This document shows positions 23,966 through 34,515 of a stretch of 64,000 nt of DNA, piece by piece. The stretch lies in contig JAKTNV010000001.1 of NCBI GenBank assembly GCA_022747635.1, positions 45,268,446-45,332,445 on the forward strand. The letters run 5' to 3'. This DNA is from Hetaerina americana (Eukaryota; Arthropoda; Insecta; Odonata; Calopterygidae). Under the pieces are notes generated by a model that was not told where the DNA came from, did not search any database, and saw only the letters and a list, made by a program, of their open reading frames with translations. The position numbers and the translations under genes are program-made. How positions within the stretch are numbered: the first letter of the stretch is position 1; every line of letters begins with the position of its first letter.

Positions 23966-25400
23966 AACCAATTGCCAGTTCCGCTTCCACAGTGTCCCTT
24001 TTATTGTGCGAGGATTATTCCATTCCTTCTTCAGAGTGAAACTGATTCGTTCCCTCTGCTTTACCCGTCTCATTAACATTTGATGTTTTCTCAAATTCTT
24101 TAGCCATGTGACACCTTTTTCGCTTGCTCTTTCTTATTCTCTTAAACCGTTAACTTGCCAACAGCAAGGCCCAGTAGGGCTTTAATATTATTGTGAAAGA
24201 GGATGAAAATAAGTAAATAATGAATTTTAAATTACGAAAGAGGAGTTTCCACCGAGTATTTAATATCTACCAAATTACTGTCATTCTTCTACCCGAGATT
24301 TGGTCTTTTCATTTTTGGATACATGGAAAGAGAAGAGATTTTCATGCATTTATTAGTTGTGCGGTTCGTATCTTTAGTTTTTGTATGTTTATTATAGATT
24401 CGGATCATATTAGCATGTTAGAGTAATATACGAGGGGTTTTGTTGTAATCATAGTTTAAATTCATCCGCCTGCGGTTCCGTCAAGCTTCCAATCAAACAC
24501 TTTACGTCTTGTAAGAACACTCATGAAATACCTTAAAATATATCTTTGTGCATTTGTTAATGTACAGAAATAAATCGTGCGTTTTGTATCGTAGCTTATC
24601 ATAATTTAACGTTGCCCAGAATGTTTCCACAGTAATTTTATCAGAGAAAAATATTTTTGTAGATTAAATGGCGCTATTCTTTATACCTAAATGTTTAATG
24701 CAGTTCATAATTCAAGCAGTTTCGTTCCTAGCCGTAAGCTCGCATGAAACTTCTTTCCAGAAAAATACTTTTCTCTGAAATCGAATTTTGGTTAATTCGA
24801 ATAAATGGCCGAGGTATTATTGTAAATTGTGAATATGAAAAAGGACAAGACGGAAATTGTTGTGATCTGCCATAAATACTAAACAAAGGAATAGACAAGT
24901 ATAATTTTGATTAGTAGATTGGGAATAGAAGGTTAGAGAGTAGTAAGATTTTTGCCTCATTTAGGTATATGGTCACACTAAAGCTAACATTTGTTTACAC
25001 TGATAAGGTGTATTTATATTTTCATTTTATGAACATTATTAACTAAGTTAGCTACAATTACGGTGGAATATATGCGCTAACAAACTATTTTTAACGATAA
25101 TTGGACGAGGGCGATGAGAATAGGGCACCAAACCAAGCTATGAGAGAAAGTAAGCCACCGTTCGAACGTCAATCTATTCCATTGGCCGGAACGAGAACTC
25201 CAAGGCTCAAGCTGGAGTCGAACAAATGAGAAAAAATTACCTTATAATCCTTTGTTAGGACGAAGATTTTTGGTGAGAATGTTGAGGAAAAATAATATCC
25301 CCCGCACCGTTAAGTCTCTGCGAAACGAAATATTCAATACCCACAAGAAATCTGAGCATACCGGGTCACGTGGATAATTGAATATGCGCCCAGCTTTGTT
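23966..25400. other. AT-rich DNA, no feature recognised
   Basis: About 1.4 kb with only short open frames. The word TATACGAGGGG at about 24427 resembles a mariner end, but no partner end was found. Confidence 0.5.
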
Positions 25401-26010
25401 TTTCCGCCCTGCCTCACGCGCGCACTTTCATTGCTGACCTTTCCTGAGAACCGTTTCTCCTCATCAGCGCCTGAAAAGCCGCCTCAAAAATCATCGAGTC
25501 TGCTTTTCCTACAAACCTTCCTCTCTCTCTCTCTCTTGTAAAAGTAGTAATCAGGACGGCGGAGTAAATGCCTGTCGACAATGGACGAGAGCGTACGGAA
25601 TGAAAACATAAACCTCCGGAGAAGGAGAGAAGTTTCCTGGAAGAGGTGAAAGGTTCCTCCTGAAACACACAATCCGTAATTTACTCCCGCGGCTGCCTCC
25701 GTCCGTCCTCATGCACGTTTCCTCACCAAAAACACGCAGCCAACCGACCGAACAAACCAGTCTGATTAATTCCCTCTTCGTGGAAGAGACCTGCCAGCCC
25801 ATTATCCCCACTCGCCATTCCTTCCCGCAACACCTCACACTTGCGCGGCCACCGCGCGCACCGACGCCCATTTGAGCCACTTATTCCGTCAAATCAAACC
25901 CAATCGAGAGAACCCCTCCCCCCCCCCATTTTATCCCTCGCTCCTCCTAACCCACCTTCCCGCCCGCCCCCGTTCCTCTCCTCTTCCCGTCGAAAACCCT
26001 CCCACCGCCC
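25401..26010. repeat. CT-rich, GC-richer island
   Basis: A moderately GC-rich stretch that includes a CT dinucleotide run near 25520-25537 and a run of C bases near 25917-25928. The long frames here are low-complexity. Confidence 0.55.
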
Positions 26011-26562
26011 TTGTTAACCGGCTGAAATCCTCGTGTGAGGAAACATATGCACAATTGGACGACAAAGGAAACAGTTTTTTAAACGGAAGAGAGGACTGGG
26101 TACTTCCGCTGAATTGTTTATAGCCGGGCGCTCAAACATCCGTAATATATATCGACACCAATGCGAGAAAATGCGGCGAGAAAAATGGAGAGGAGAAACT
26201 GAGTGAAAAGGACGCAATTGGCCGTTCCCCTGGAATGCCTGTACGGTGCCATGCGTGAAATGACTTGGAAAATTGGATGTTATTTCAGCAAACTCTCAAC
26301 CTACTGATAAATGGCTGCGTAGCCATATAATAAGGCACGAATGTAAAGAAAGAGGTCTCATTTTGGCGTCGCAGCTCAAATCAGAGACGCTTTGTGCTCT
26401 GTTTAGTTGCCGGAATGGGAGGCATGGTTTTTCAATGGTGCTCATGTTTTCGTTTTTCGTGTGAAAAATAGTACAATTTTGGCTGGTCCTTGGCGGGATG
26501 ATAATCTATGCCACACATTATTGGGCATTTTTAATGAGATTAATCATGATAGCTCCGCATCC
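26011..26562. other. Unassigned sequence
   Basis: No feature recognised over about 550 bp. Confidence 0.5.
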
Positions 26563-26649
26563 TTGAAATTGAAACTGAACAACTAGGCTTTTTCACATAG
26601 AAAAATAAATTCTATGTGGAAAAGCCAAGTTGTTTAGTTTCAGTTTCAA
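26563..26649. repeat. Short perfect-loop hairpin, 40-bp arms
   Basis: The arms 26563-26602 and 26610-26649 are inverted copies of about 40 bp with about five mismatches. Both ends read TTGAAACTGAA-like sequence, and the loop is about 7 bases. The size suits a small foldback element or a microRNA-precursor-like hairpin. No TA or other flanking duplication was clear. Confidence 0.75.
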
Positions 26650-27599
26650 TACAAATATTTTCCGCCAAGTGACACCAGAAACTGTTGTATTTACGTCGTA
26701 TCCTTCTCAGATAAAGTTACACTAATTCCCTTGTTACCGCGACTTCATTGTCTAGCCATGCTCATAATATTTGCTCAGCGGTTTCTATAGTTACACCTCA
26801 CACGAAATATAAGAAATATTTTTGTTTTTAACATTCTCAGTTATTCATTATGTTCGACTTCCACCACATCACGCCCGAAGCTACTCAATGTGCTCAGTTA
26901 AGTTGTGCTGAGCTAAGCACCTGTATAGAATGTGATAAAGTTATTCAAATTATTAATGTAGATGCATCTCGTTGGAGGTAGTAAAAGTGAAGATGTATCC
27001 TGTTTAGATTTATTTATGTAGCTACATTGATCCATCATAGGTATTTCAATTTACCTCATTCATGAATAGATTCTTGTTTCAAAACATTGTCTCACTTCTG
27101 CTTAATTGACCAGCTCACTGATGCATTCTTGTATTATTACAAACGGATGACCGAGATACACAATAAATTAAATATGAAATTGTAAATTCTTACTTGTTTT
27201 TGAATGTTTATTTTGGTAATCAGTAATAAAGAAGAGCTCGTGCGAATTATTCCAAACATGCTCTCTCGTCATGGAGCTCGTAATGTAGTTAAAGGCTGAG
27301 TGGACTTCATAAATATGTTTATCGATAACCTGTGGATGTGGTGGAAATAAGAGATAAGGGAGAAAGAGTATCACAGTGTGCGGAGCCATGCACTATCCTC
27401 GTAGACCTTTTTGGAATTCGGAAGCGCTTTATCGGTACTATCGGAGAAATTCAGCTCCATCTCATCCGAAATAAAGCATATTTTTAAACACAAACAATCC
27501 TCCCCAAAAGTGAATACATAAAGAGAATATGACATTGAAGTTTATCCAGCGGGAAAGTCTAACTCAATACCTCTGAAAGCAGTATTTGCCACAAATTCG
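26650..27599. other. AT-rich DNA, no feature recognised
   Basis: About 950 bp with no recognised feature. Confidence 0.5.
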
Positions 27600-28340
27600 A
27601 AGCTCTAATATTCTGGCTTCAACTTAGAGAAAGCACAGCCCCTCCAAGCTACCATCCAGCCGCTTTTCTCCCCTTCCCTTCATCCCATCACTTGCACTCA
27701 GTCGATAACCTGAAAATCTCTCCCGGGGGTGCCCGCCTTAACCAACCTTCACAGGAAACCTATCACGAGAATTTTAATGCGACTGGATAGACAAGGATCC
27801 GTATTATAACGACCAGAGCCATAATTAATCCCCCGTCATGCAATTACGCTCGGTAAGGAGGGCAATGTGGAATGGGAAAGGAGGCGGTCGGCTGGTTTCG
27901 GGACTCAAAAGTAGACGTGAGGGTCGAGGGGAAGAAAGGTTTTAAGAGCGAGTGAGCTTCGGGGAAGGAACGAAGCAAGGAAGGACCTAAAGGTTAACGG
28001 CGTGTAGGCGGGTTTGGATAGAGGCGCGATGGCGGGAATGGGCAAGCATAAGATTTAAATGAGACTGGGTGGACCGTTAATCGAAGTAAGCGTTTATTTA
28101 TTTGCGTCCAAGGGAGCGAAATGCACTAATATAATAAGGATATCCGTGGCCTCATTAGCTTTCTGAGAGCATAGCATGCACGCGTTTATAATTGCGTCCC
28201 ATAAACATCATGAGCATAATTGCAGATAAAAACAAACGGGGCAGCCGGTAATTTCCTCTCTCGTTCCCGAAGTCATCGTCGTCTGTTATTCAATGCGTCG
28301 CGTCACTCGCTTTGAGACGTGCCATAGCCTTAGGTCTACT
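27600..28340. other. Moderate-GC non-coding segment
   Basis: A segment of more balanced composition than its flanks, purine-rich around 27840-28060. It is followed by a stretch with several ATTA/TAAT cores, such as TTTATAATTG. No coding potential was recognised. It could be regulatory, but that is inference from composition only. Confidence 0.3.
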
Positions 28341-28800
28341 TGTCGCTATGGAACACATAAGTTTTTCACGCGGAAAACGTTGTAAAATTCGGAAGATAAT
28401 TAGAAATCACGACACTATTTTTTGTAGCACATGTAACTTCAACGACTTCAGAATAGTTGCAAATTTTTCGTCATCATTGTAGATATAGCGTTTTTTTCTG
28501 GGCCATGATTATGAGGTGACTTTATATCATCCCTACTGAGCCCAAGTTTTATCACATTTATAAACTTCCACCCCTTTTCATGCTGTCAGTTGTTATTCAG
28601 TTTTCCTGAATCTGTGTTAGCATTAAGATGCCTTCAATTCAATATTATTTTTTAATTATACAATCCATCGGGAACAGTTTGAATTTTCTTCAGGTTTAAA
28701 TTCCTTACTTTATAAGCGTTCATATTATTTACTAAAACAAATTTTATAGACCAGGGAATGTTTGACGTTCATAATTGCGTCACATTGATATTAACGAATA
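28341..28800. other. AT-rich DNA, no feature recognised
   Basis: No feature recognised. The 11-mer ATAATTGCGTC at 28771 repeats one at 28188. Confidence 0.4.
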
Positions 28801-28866
28801 CATTTCCTAACAGAGTGTATATTTTTCCTAACAGAGTGTATATTTTTCCTAACAGAGTGTATACTT
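28801..28866. repeat. 21-bp tandem repeat, 3 copies
   Basis: Three nearly identical consecutive units of CCTAACAGAGTGTATATTTT plus one T, starting at 28806, 28827 and 28848. The near identity suggests recent expansion. Confidence 0.95.
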
Positions 28867-30149
28867 TTAAGAATAGATGTAAGGTATATATGTAATAATT
28901 TGATTGATGTGTGGTGTATCGTATTATATGTAATAGCTTAATTTTTTTTAATTTATCTTTTTTTTCTTGCTGATTAATGGTTGTAAATGGGATGGGGATT
29001 CGCTTGTTTTGATAAAGAGATTTGTGTTTTGCAGTCTGATTTTAGCTATTATCTTTTGCGATTATTTGGGACTTGTGTGCCACCTGACACTGTCTTTCAG
29101 CACATGTGTATTTTTAATAATAATAATAAACCATTCAGGAATTCCAGGTTGAAATATTATTGGCTTAGAGGTCTCCACATTACAAAGCCAGGACACTGAG
29201 TGGATGAGCAAAACTGCAGGTGCAAGTTCAATACATCTATTGCTGTCTGCGTACTTGAATTCTTTCTACCGAAGATCACATTTTTTTATATTTCGTCAAA
29301 GTCGAATCAAAAAATATTTAACGTCTAAAATGAAAAACCATAGATAAATTTTATCCATTGATTCAATCAAAATTAGTGAATATCATATCAAAAATCATTT
29401 TGTAAGAATGCAAGGAATAAAATGGGAACTATACAGTTTAGTTGCTTGTATTTCTATTGTTATATTTTCCGAAAAATTTTAGTTTTATCGACTTAGTATA
29501 CGACTGCCGTTTTTGTCTGTACCCACGCTAGGGTTTTATGAAATTTTCACTGATCTTGTTGCTTTTAGTTTCCTTTGAAATATTCATTACGTAGTATGAA
29601 TACAAAAAATATTATATTTACTCAATGCCTTCATGTGTCATGTTGATATGGGCGAACACAAAAAAAAACTGCTCAGGAATGTCGTGATGCAATAGGTCCT
29701 CCAGACTAGATTCAAAACGATATTGTTCTCTAATCCGTGTAAGTGATTTTAGTGCATCATTAAATATAGCCAAGTGTATCAAGGACGGAGTGAAAAGTCA
29801 TATCTTTTAACGCTAGTCTAAAAAACGGGGTCCAAGGTTTCAAGCTTTATAATTGCTCACGGACCACAGATTTAGGAACCTTACCCGTTACATATCCTTG
29901 TTATCATAAGTGTTAGCAGTTACGTATAGTTACTCGTAGTTTGGAGTGGCATTTCTCAAAACGTATAAACTCTTCTGAATATATAACAGAAGATTGTAAC
30001 CGATGAACATTTTGAATCTTTTAAGGATTAAATTTACTGTTAAGTAGAATGACGTCTTGAAATAGTCGAAAAAGCATCTTTTGAACCTTTTTGGAATGTT
30101 AACTAAAATATGTGATCTATTGTAATGATTCCCCACGTGAACAATTAAA
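28867..30149. other. AT-rich DNA, no feature recognised
   Basis: About 1.3 kb up to the 5' truncation point of LINE copy 2. No feature recognised. Confidence 0.5.
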
Positions 30150-30151
30150 CG

Positions 30152-30999
30152 TCCCAAGGAAGTGTAATAGGGCCTCTTCTGTTCTCAATATACATTAATG
30201 ACTTAAGCACACACGTTGGTACTATCTGAGGTTATTTGCTGACGACACGGTGGTATACAGGGAAATAAGGAGCCAACTAGATCGCGAGCTACTCTCTAGA
30301 GACTTAGACAATATCTCGGAATGGTGCAATAAATAGGGATTAACACTTTACATAGATAAATGCGCAGTTTTGAAATTTTGGAACAAAGAAAGCGGCGAAC
30401 AGGACATAAACTACAAAATAGAGGGTTCAGTACTGATTACGGCCAATCAAGTTAAATATTTGGGGGTTAAATATGTTCTAACTCCACGCCTTTCATGGGG
30501 AGCACATATCAGGACAATATGCGGATCAGCTTTAAAGAAACTTGGCTTCATAAAACGGGTGGTTGGGAAATGTAATGAACAAGTCAAAGAGAGGTGCTAT
30601 TTTGCTCTATTTAGACCTCATTTGGTATATGCCGCAAGTATTTGGGATCCTTGGGAGAAAATTTGGCAAAAAGAATTAGATAAAGTCCAGAGAAAATCCG
30701 CTAGATTCGTTAAAAATTGTTATGATAAGAACACAAGTGTGACAGGTTTCTTAGGGGATTTAAGCTAGGAACCACTTGAAGTGTGGAGAGAACAAGCGAG
30801 GCTTAGACTTTTAGAAAGGTTCAGAACAAACGAGTTTAAACATGACACTGAAGGAATTATAATGGCCCCACACTACTTGGCTAGATCAGACCACAAAGAT
30901 AAAATAAGGGAGATATATTCCAGTACAGATAGATACAAATCCTCATTCTTTCCCCGAACAATCAGAAATCAGAATAGTAAGAAACCGAAGTCACTTTAG
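30152..30999 (+). pseudogene. LINE copy 2 reverse transcriptase C-terminus, broken
   Basis: It reads SQGSVIGPLLFSIYINDLS and then, after a frameshift near 30217-30231, LFADDTVVYREI. The next conserved blocks are EWCNK-stop-GLTLYIDKC (stop near 30334), VKYLGVKY, GFIKRVVGKC, RPHLVYAASIWDP, ARFVKNCYDK, a second stop near 30768, and FFPRTIRNQN near the end. The catalytic FADD survives, but the frame is broken at least three times. It is clearly homologous to copy 1, at perhaps half the residues by eye. Confidence 0.92.
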
Positions 31000-31229
31000 A
31001 AATATTAAAAACATTGAATTTACAAGTCGGAGCAAAGTTAAACATTGCAAAGCTGTTAGGTATACTTTCAGGTGCATATGTATGTAAGATGTAGTTTGAG
31101 TGTTTGCATGTGTGTGGGGTGTAAGTGTTCTTGCATAAATATATGCCATGTTTTTTTGTGAATGTATGAATTTCTAGTTCTTGCATGCGGTTATTTTGCC
31201 TTTCTAAATTACGGGTGGTGTCCTAACGC

Positions 31230-31262
31230 CCCCGCCACACGCCCTTGCGGCGGCTTGCGGGG
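31230..31262 (+). other. LINE 3' hairpin block, copy 2
   Basis: Identical, in RNA sense, to the blocks at 19718-19750 and 39776-39808. Confidence 0.85.
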
Positions 31263-31290
31263 TATTAAGTAGATGTAGATGTAGAACGTC

Positions 31291-32219
31291 ATTCATTCTG
31301 ACGTGCGTTTTTGACAGCTCAAGTCAGATGTGTATTTTAGTGAATTTTTCTCTCATCTAATAAACACTGTAATTTTTGTCTCTTGACCTTTCAAATTTGC
31401 AGCAATAATTTCGTTTACAAGAAGTTGCATGTGGTCATACATGATAATTCATCTTCTACATTGTTGTTGTAGGAAGAGCACCTTCCTCATTCCTACCGCC
31501 AATTGGACGCCAAATCCCTGGATGCGCATTATGAGTGGCAGAGAGAGACACTTGACGGAATTAGTACTTTCTACCGACTTCATGGTTATTTTCGCTAATG
31601 TTCAGTCGCTGTATGGATAATAATATCTTCAGTTTTTGCTAACAATATCACCCAATGATTGAGTTATGGGCACCTATAAACTAAAAAGCAGAAGAATATA
31701 ATCCATATGACATACGAGAATTCCTTGTATTTACAGTTCCCTTATACCGCGTCTTCCTGTACGACGCATTTATTGTTGTCTGGAGCTATAATATGCATAT
31801 ACACTTCTGATATATACGCTATAATGCTTTAAGTGGTGAGAGAGATTTAAATAAAATATGTTTAAGTCAAATCGAGTGCATTTGGAATTTCAAAAAAGCA
31901 TAAATAAAATGCCAATAAAACAATTTAACGCATCAATACCTCAAAAAAAATGTTAAACACTTACAGTGAATCACATATCTTTTTATAGCCTAAAATAAAC
32001 AGTAATTTAAACACTATTGGATTCTATTACGGAAACAACTCATAAAAATAAACCTTCGGGCCATGGTACCCAATTCAAGCTTCAGTAGTATCCTCATGGT
32101 GTTTCGCGGTTTTGACTTACATAGGCATATTAGTTGTAAAAAATAAAGTCAAGTCAAAAAAAACGTCAATGCCATTGTTTCATCACGAAGTAAATATTAT
32201 CCTATCCGTTTTCCTCGCT
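31291..32219. other. AT-rich DNA, no feature recognised
   Basis: About 930 bp with no recognised feature. Confidence 0.5.
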
Positions 32220-32713
32220 CACCCCTGTCAAAGTGACTTGCCTTCTTTTAACCTTGAGGCTCGACAAATCTCTTTCTCCCCATCCCTCTCTCTCTTCTCC
32301 TAAAAATACTCCATCTTACCGCAAATCTTTTCCCTTTTCCACACTTTCTGCGTTCTCCCATCAATTTCTCTCTCCCTCTCTCTCCCCGTCTTTCCCTTCA
32401 CCAGTCATTGTCTCCCCCGCTCCCCTCACTTCCCTCTCAGTTCCTGTCCTATGACAGGTTTAATTGCGCGTGAGAAAAAGGCAGAGCGGGAATAGGGGGT
32501 GGGAGTTGGGTAGAGAGAGGAAAGGGGGAGGGTGAAATTCTCAGGCGGGGGTGGGCTGTTTCCAGCGGGGGGAGGTCGAGGGGTCGAGAGGTGAGTTATA
32601 AGAGAGGGAACGAGGGCAGATTCGAGAGGAGACGCGGGGGAAGGAGTAGGAAAGAAAGTCTGTCGCGCTGTTGACGGGAGCTGTCGCCTCTCCGTACCCT
32701 CTCTCTCTCACTA

Positions 32714-32749
<36 letters not shown>

Positions 32750-33110
32750 CTCCCATTTCTCTCCCTCTCTCTCCAACAGTTCTGGGGGGGGGTTACTATG
32801 CCGGGAAACGATAAGAGAAGGTAAAAGGAGGGAGGGGAACAGGACGAGGGGAGGGGTGGAAGAGGGAAGAATAGGGGCTCGAGGAGGAACAACAGGATGT
32901 TGTGGGACGCGACGTTGATAAAAGTTTCTCCGCCTGCGTGCCCCCGATTTCCTCTTCCGCCAATCCCCGACCGTCAGGTTTCAAACCTCTCTCGCTCTTT
33001 CACTCTCTCTCTCTACCTTTCTTCAATCGCCATCAAAATCCTACCCCTCAACCCTCGCGAAAACCCTCACTCCTCGAATCCACCTTTCGCTCCACTCCAT
33101 CAGGAGCGTA
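32220..33110. repeat. Island with repeated purine/pyrimidine strand switches
   Basis: The plus strand runs CT-rich (32220-32450), GA-rich (32470-32670), CT-rich with a long CT dinucleotide run (32690-32780), GA-rich (32800-32890) and CT-rich again (32930-33100). Long frames on both strands are low-complexity. Confidence 0.75.
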
Positions 33111-33339
33111 AAATATTGTTACCTACCTCTCCTTTCATTTTTTTAAAATTCGGATTTTATAAATCGACGAGATCTGGAAAAGTAGAAATGTGGAGGCAAG
33201 AGTTTTTTTCCCGAAATTATTTTTTTTTCTTAAATCCATGGAAGGAGCAAAATATCAAGGAGTGCTTTTCTTCATCGTCTCCCCGGGAGCGAATGATGTC
33301 ATTAAATCTGCCATGTGGGCAGAAAAATTCCAAATCGCT
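33111..33339. other. Unassigned sequence between islands
   Basis: No feature recognised. Confidence 0.4.
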
Positions 33340-33500
33340 GGGCTCTTAATGAGGTGAAAGGAGTTCGTGGGAGAGGGGGTTCGAGGGGGGTTTCTGGGAA
33401 GTAAGAGAGGGTGGGTGGGGGCGAAAGGGGTGATTGCCAAAGCATTAGAGGAGATGGGAGGGGGATATAGCCATAGGATTTGGGAGCAAAAGACGGTTGC
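33340..33500. repeat. Purine-rich (GA/G) tract
   Basis: The plus strand is dominated by GGGG and GAG words. It belongs to the same island cluster as 32220-33110. Confidence 0.6.
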
Positions 33501-33959
33501 GGCGGGCTCTGAGCAGTCATTCTCCTTTTTCCCCCCAGAAATCTGAACCCTGGTTGGAAAATTTGGATTCCCTTGTCTTTCTCACTCGCTGGTGCTTTTC
33601 GAATGTGAGGTTTCAACTGGAAGGCTTTGGAAGTTTTGCAGACCGGATCACATGCCATTTCGCGGAACGAAAATTAAAAATGCTGGGTAAGTGCTGGACT
33701 CAAGTTGGCGATCTGAAAGGATATCATTGAGTGATTCCTTGTATTGCAGTAGGTGTCTAGTCCCCTCCTTTAGGCCAGTATTGGCTCAGTCAGATATCTA
33801 AAAAATTCAAAGAAAAGGTTAATTTTCTGGGGATAATCCTTCAAATAATGATTTTTTCTTTCTTAAAACATTAGTTTAATGATACTAAATTAATTAACTA
33901 GGGGCATAATGTACCTATATGTACATTATATGTATATGTGCATACATACATATATTATA
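33501..33959. other. Unassigned sequence
   Basis: No feature recognised over about 460 bp. Confidence 0.5.
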
Positions 33960-33971
33960 CACACACACACA

Positions 33972-34013
<42 letters not shown>
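33960..34013. repeat. CA then TA microsatellite left of the large palindrome
   Basis: A short CA run followed by about 40 bp of TA repeats. The last bases read TATAACACTT, a decamer that recurs at 34051-34060, just inside the left end of the palindrome. Confidence 0.93.
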
Positions 34014-34014
<1 letters not shown>

Positions 34015-34045
34015 CACTTTTTGAAAGTCTCACGGACGTGAATAA

Positions 34046-34378
34046 TAATGTATAACACTTAGCACTAGTGGACACAGACAAAAACACAGAAACATACAAA
34101 AAAGAGACTCACTATTTTTCGAATTTTCGGTGGTCGTTGCCACATTTATCAAGGAAGAGAGGGACAGAACTGGTTCTGAGGGACAGAGTTCTGTCCCTCT
34201 CTTCCTTGATAAAAGCAAGGAAGAGAGGGACAGAACTGGTTCTGAGGGACAGAGTTCTGTCCCTCTCTTCCTTGATAAAGGTGGCAACGACCACCGAAAA
34301 TTCGAAAAATAGTGAGTCTCTTTTTTGTGTGTTTCTGTGTTTTTGTCTGTGTCCACTAGTGCTAAGTGTTATACATTA
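34046..34378. mobile_element. Large palindromic element with duplicated hairpin core
   Basis: The 333-bp sequence is an almost perfect inverted repeat. Outer arms of about 100 bp begin TAATGTATAACACTTAGCAC and end with its complement. The centre holds two tandem copies of a 66-bp unit (34151-34216 and 34217-34282). Each unit is itself a hairpin with 20-bp arms (AAGGAAGAGAGGGACAGAAC and its complement) around a 17-base loop. TA microsatellites flank both sides, as at the 11609 element. Open frames cross it on both strands, but they only reflect the symmetry. A transcript would form a very long double-stranded RNA. It could be a foldback MITE or a hairpin-RNA locus. No related transposase is present. 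Confidence 0.75.

Positions 34379-34515
<137 letters not shown>

Larger units (their letters stand above)
30150..31290 (+). mobile_element. CR1-group LINE, copy 2, truncated and decayed
   Basis: A second member of the LINE family at 19689-21592, here on the plus strand. It is 5' truncated at the PQGSV block of the RT. It keeps the C-terminal RT, a 3' untranslated region, the 33-nt hairpin block (31230-31262) and a TAGATG tail of about three units. Its untranslated region resembles copy 1 only near the 3' end, which suggests a different subfamily. Confidence 0.9.

Noticed and set aside
24426..24450. Single mariner-like end (TACGAGGGGTTTT)
   Set aside because: No matching inverted end or transposase remnant nearby.
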